Assembly: GCA_945872325.1 (NCBI GenBank)
Contig: CAMBZY010000142.1
Span: 1 to 7,815, forward strand
DNA: 7,815 nucleotides
Reading direction: 5' to 3'
DNA from: Candidatus Kuenenia stuttgartensis
GTDB lineage: Bacteria > Planctomycetota > Planctomycetia > Isosphaerales > Isosphaeraceae
Shown here: piece by piece, positions 6,256 through 7,815 of the stretch
How the letters are laid out: each line of letters starts with the position of its first letter
Position numbering within the stretch: the first letter of the stretch is position 1
Position numbers and translations under genes: made by a program
Notes under the pieces: model-generated
What the model was told of the DNA's origin: nothing
Databases searched by the model: none
Seen by the model: the letters and a program-made list of their open reading frames with translations, nothing else

Positions 6256-7395
6256 ATGAAAATTGCTGCAATCATCACGGAATGGCGTAAGAACAGCCAT
6301 GCTGATGTCATACTATCACGAATTTGCGACCCTGCTGCCTGGGGCCATAAGCATCCATTTGATATGGAACTGGTTTCCATGTATGTGGAGCATTTCCCCG
6401 AGCACGATTTTGCTCGTGACAAAGCGAAAAAGCATGAAATTGCAATGCACAAGGATATTAAAAGTGCGATTGCTAACGGAGGTCGTAAAATTGTAGTGGA
6501 TGGAGTGCTGGTCATTGGCGAACATGGGCCTTATTTTCGCAACCTGAAAGGCCAGCAGTTTTATCCACGACGCCGGTTTTTAGACGAAGTGGCCGAATCC
6601 TTCAGAAAACTGGGCGGAGTAGTTCCTGTTTTTTCCGACAAGCATTTTAGCTATGAACCTCTGTTCACTCAATGGGTCATACAAACATATAAGCACATGG
6701 GCATTCCTCTGATGGCTGGCTCAAGCCTGCCGGTGGCGTGGCGTCTGCCAGAACAGACGTGGCCCATGAACACGTCGATAAAGCGGGCTTTTGCCCAAGG
6801 TTATAGCGATTTAGACGCTTATGGATTTCATACTTTGGAAACGCTTCAATGCCAGGTGGAACGCCGTACAGGAGGCGAAACCGGCGTGAAATCCGTTCGA
6901 TCACTGGCTTCTGGCGAATCAGCCTGGAAGCATCCTGAGTTTCCAAAGGACCTTTGGCAAGCATTTGAAAAACAGTATCAATCCAGACCTCAGCACAGTC
7001 GAAATCCGAATGGTAAATCGGCAGATGAACTCTGGGAGATCCGCTATACCGACGGTTTGATCGCTCATGTTGGAATGTTTACCAGTGAGGGTCAGGTTTG
7101 GGGCACGTCCATTGAAAGCGGGACTGGCGAAATACAATCGACCATATTTGAGCTTGAAGACAAAGAAAACTTTGGCCATTTTGGATATCTCACAAAAGGA
7201 ATAGAGCACCTCATCAAAACGGGTCGTTCTCCGTATCCTGCGGAACGCACAGAGATTACCACCGGAATTCTCGCAGCTTTGCTTCAAAGCAAAAGCGAGG
7301 GCGGCACTGAAATTCCAACGCCTTTCCTCAGCTCGCTAGCATATAAGGCTGCTGAATGGCCGTTCGCAACTGGACGCCTGGGAACTCCAGCTTGA
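6256..7395 (+). CDS. Uncharacterised Gfo/Idh/MocA-like (Rossmann-type) protein
   Basis: The 379-residue product has no recognised reaction. It starts with a hydrophobic beta-strand, MKIAAIITEW, and SHADV (14-18). Dense blocks follow: VVDGVLVIGEHGPY (80-93), YPRRRF (103-108), PVFSDKHFSY (124-133), PLMAGSSLPVAWR (151-163), DAYGFHTLETLQ (187-198), and a C-terminal GHFGYLTKGIEHLI...PAERTEITTGIL (307-339). The last block resembles the end of Gfo/Idh/MocA oxidoreductases. However, the canonical N-terminal GxGxxG nucleotide motif is absent, so NAD(P) use is doubtful. I recall similar proteins annotated as hypothetical in planctomycetes and related soil bacteria. No signal peptide is visible, so it should be cytoplasmic. 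A purine-rich AAGAGGAA (6237-6244) precedes the ATG with somewhat long spacing, and the gene follows the DUF1501 gene by 20 bp, probably in one transcript. Confidence 0.75.
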   Translation: MKIAAIITEWRKNSHADVILSRICDPAAWGHKHPFDMELVSMYVEHFPEHDFARDKAKKHEIAMHKDIKSAIANGGRKIVVDGVLVIGEHGPYFRNLKGQQFYPRRRFLDEVAESFRKLGGVVPVFSDKHFSYEPLFTQWVIQTYKHMGIPLMAGSSLPVAWRLPEQTWPMNTSIKRAFAQGYSDLDAYGFHTLETLQCQVERRTGGETGVKSVRSLASGESAWKHPEFPKDLWQAFEKQYQSRPQHSRNPNGKSADELWEIRYTDGLIAHVGMFTSEGQVWGTSIESGTGEIQSTIFELEDKENFGHFGYLTKGIEHLIKTGRSPYPAERTEITTGILAALLQSKSEGGTEIPTPFLSSLAYKAAEWPFATGRLGTPA

Positions 7396-7433
7396 ATCGT
7401 AACCCCGTCCAAATGTTCAAAACTCGTGAGTTC

Positions 7434-7456
7434 AATAGAGCATTCCGTGCTCAATT
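7434..7456 (+). terminator. Weak terminator-like hairpin after the Gfo/Idh-like gene
   Basis: GAGCA (7438-7442) pairs with TGCTC (7448-7452) around the loop TTCCG. After an A-A mismatch, AAT (7434-7436) pairs with ATT (7454-7456). It lies about 40 bases after the stop codon at 7395, a suitable place for a terminator. The stem is short and the T-run has only three residues, so termination efficiency is doubtful. Confidence 0.3.
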
Positions 7457-7765
7457 TCCAAGACGTAACTCATGGGAGAGTTTGACAACGCGAAGTCCTC
7501 AAAACACATACCCCCTTGATTAAGCTCTCGTTGGGGGTTAAGTTTGGATGTTGAGCAAGATTTACGAAATCGCGGTGCACATATCTCGAAACCCAACAGG
7601 TTGCCCATATTGCCTAAACGACAACTATCGAAGCTCAATTTCTTGAATCGACGCCTTTAAGAGGTTCGATACAGTCTTGAATCAACTCCGACTTGACCAA
7701 ATCGAGGGATTGACGTACAAGATCACCCAACTGGTCATATCTGGCGAATCAGGTCACGGGTCATC

Positions 7766-7772
7766 AAGGAGG
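7766..7772 (+). promoter_or_regulatory. Consensus ribosome binding site for the gene at the right edge
   Basis: AAGGAGG at 7766-7772 is a full anti-16S match, seven bases before ATG 7780. It is the strongest Shine-Dalgarno sequence in the window and fixes the start of the partial gene. Confidence 0.85.
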
Positions 7773-7779
7773 ATTCCCC

Positions 7780-7815
7780 ATGAGCACTCCCAGGGCGGTG
7801 GTCCTTGTGCTCAAC
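7780..7815 (+). CDS. Start of a gene cut by the window edge, possibly a sulfatase-like enzyme (3' partial)
   Basis: Only 12 codons are present: MSTPRAVVLVLN. The start is supported by a perfect AAGGAGG at ideal spacing. A charged residue followed by the hydrophobic strand AVVLVL and a polar residue resembles the first beta-strand of sulfatase/alkaline-phosphatase-superfamily enzymes, in which the strand leads to a metal-binding Asp. Here the visible polar residue is Asn, so the family call is tentative. No Tat or Sec signal is visible, which suggests a cytoplasmic protein if the start is right. The gap of 384 bp to the preceding gene suggests its own promoter. Confidence 0.5.
   Translation, partial: MSTPRAVVLVLN

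Larger units (their letters stand above)
7396..7779. other. 384-bp intergenic region without a convincing gene
   Basis: Stops occur often in all plus-strand frames. A minus-strand frame (7432-7638, 68 codons) has no family features and no clear ribosome binding site, so I do not call it. The region holds a weak terminator-like hairpin at 7434-7456 and a C5/G5 inverted repeat (7511-7515 / 7533-7537) with a 17-base loop. It also has a 9-bp direct repeat TCTTGAATC (7641-7649, 7675-7683) and several GGTCA motifs near 7733-7763. No tRNA or known riboswitch was recognised. The promoter of the next gene must lie here, but no clear -35/-10 pair stands out; TTGACG (7710-7715) has only a poor -10 partner. 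Confidence 0.6.

Noticed and set aside
7511..7537. C5/G5 inverted repeat as a terminator
   Set aside because: The stem is only five or six pairs with a 17-base loop and no T-run follows.
7432..7638. 68-codon minus-strand open frame in the intergenic region
   Set aside because: There is no ribosome binding site, motif or hydrophobic pattern to support it, and it covers a terminator-like hairpin. It may be chance.

Overview
The window (7,815 bp, moderate GC) looks like a chromosomal piece of a planctomycete, probably of the order Planctomycetales. The best lineage clues are a Tat-exported DUF1501 protein and, directly behind it, a Rossmann-like 'hypothetical' protein of a type I associate with planctomycete genomes. 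This assignment rests on gene content and protein style, not on a marker gene. All recognised genes lie on the plus strand. I found no transposase, CRISPR array, tRNA or rRNA.

Layout. Bases 1-143 hold the last 46 codons of a gene whose product resembles the C-terminal tail of a methyl-accepting chemotaxis protein. A 154-bp gap follows, with a perfect 9-bp inverted repeat (170-178 / 188-196) that covers the -35 box of a good sigma70-like promoter candidate (187-214). Downstream is a tight three-gene unit: a CrtI/CrtN-type carotenoid desaturase (298-1857), a polytopic GT-C-type membrane glycosyltransferase-like protein (1869-3431, or from a GTG at 1836), and panB, ketopantoate hydroxymethyltransferase (3428-4225). 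The last two share an ATGA stop/start overlap.

After 124 bp comes a pterin-4a-carbinolamine dehydratase (4350-4727) with a good ribosome binding site. A strong hairpin (4757-4789) separates it from a DUF1501 gene with a twin-arginine signal (4865-6235). Twenty bases later begins a 379-codon Gfo/Idh/MocA-like protein of unknown function (6256-7395). A 384-bp non-coding stretch with a weak terminator-like hairpin leads to a perfect AAGGAGG ribosome binding site and the first 12 codons of a gene cut by the window edge, possibly a sulfatase/alkaline-phosphatase-superfamily enzyme.

How the genes may work together. The desaturase and membrane transferase could act successively on an isoprenoid or another lipid. 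PanB supplies the first committed step to pantothenate/CoA, and its coupling to these two genes has no obvious metabolic reason. The DUF1501 and Gfo/Idh-like pair probably forms a second transcription unit, of a sort I associate with planctomycete secreted-hydrolase loci. I see no clear new defence or mobile system. The points most worth checking are the dyad/promoter before the desaturase, the desaturase-transferase-panB coupling, the start-blocking hairpin before the DUF1501 gene, and the uncharacterised Gfo/Idh-like family.
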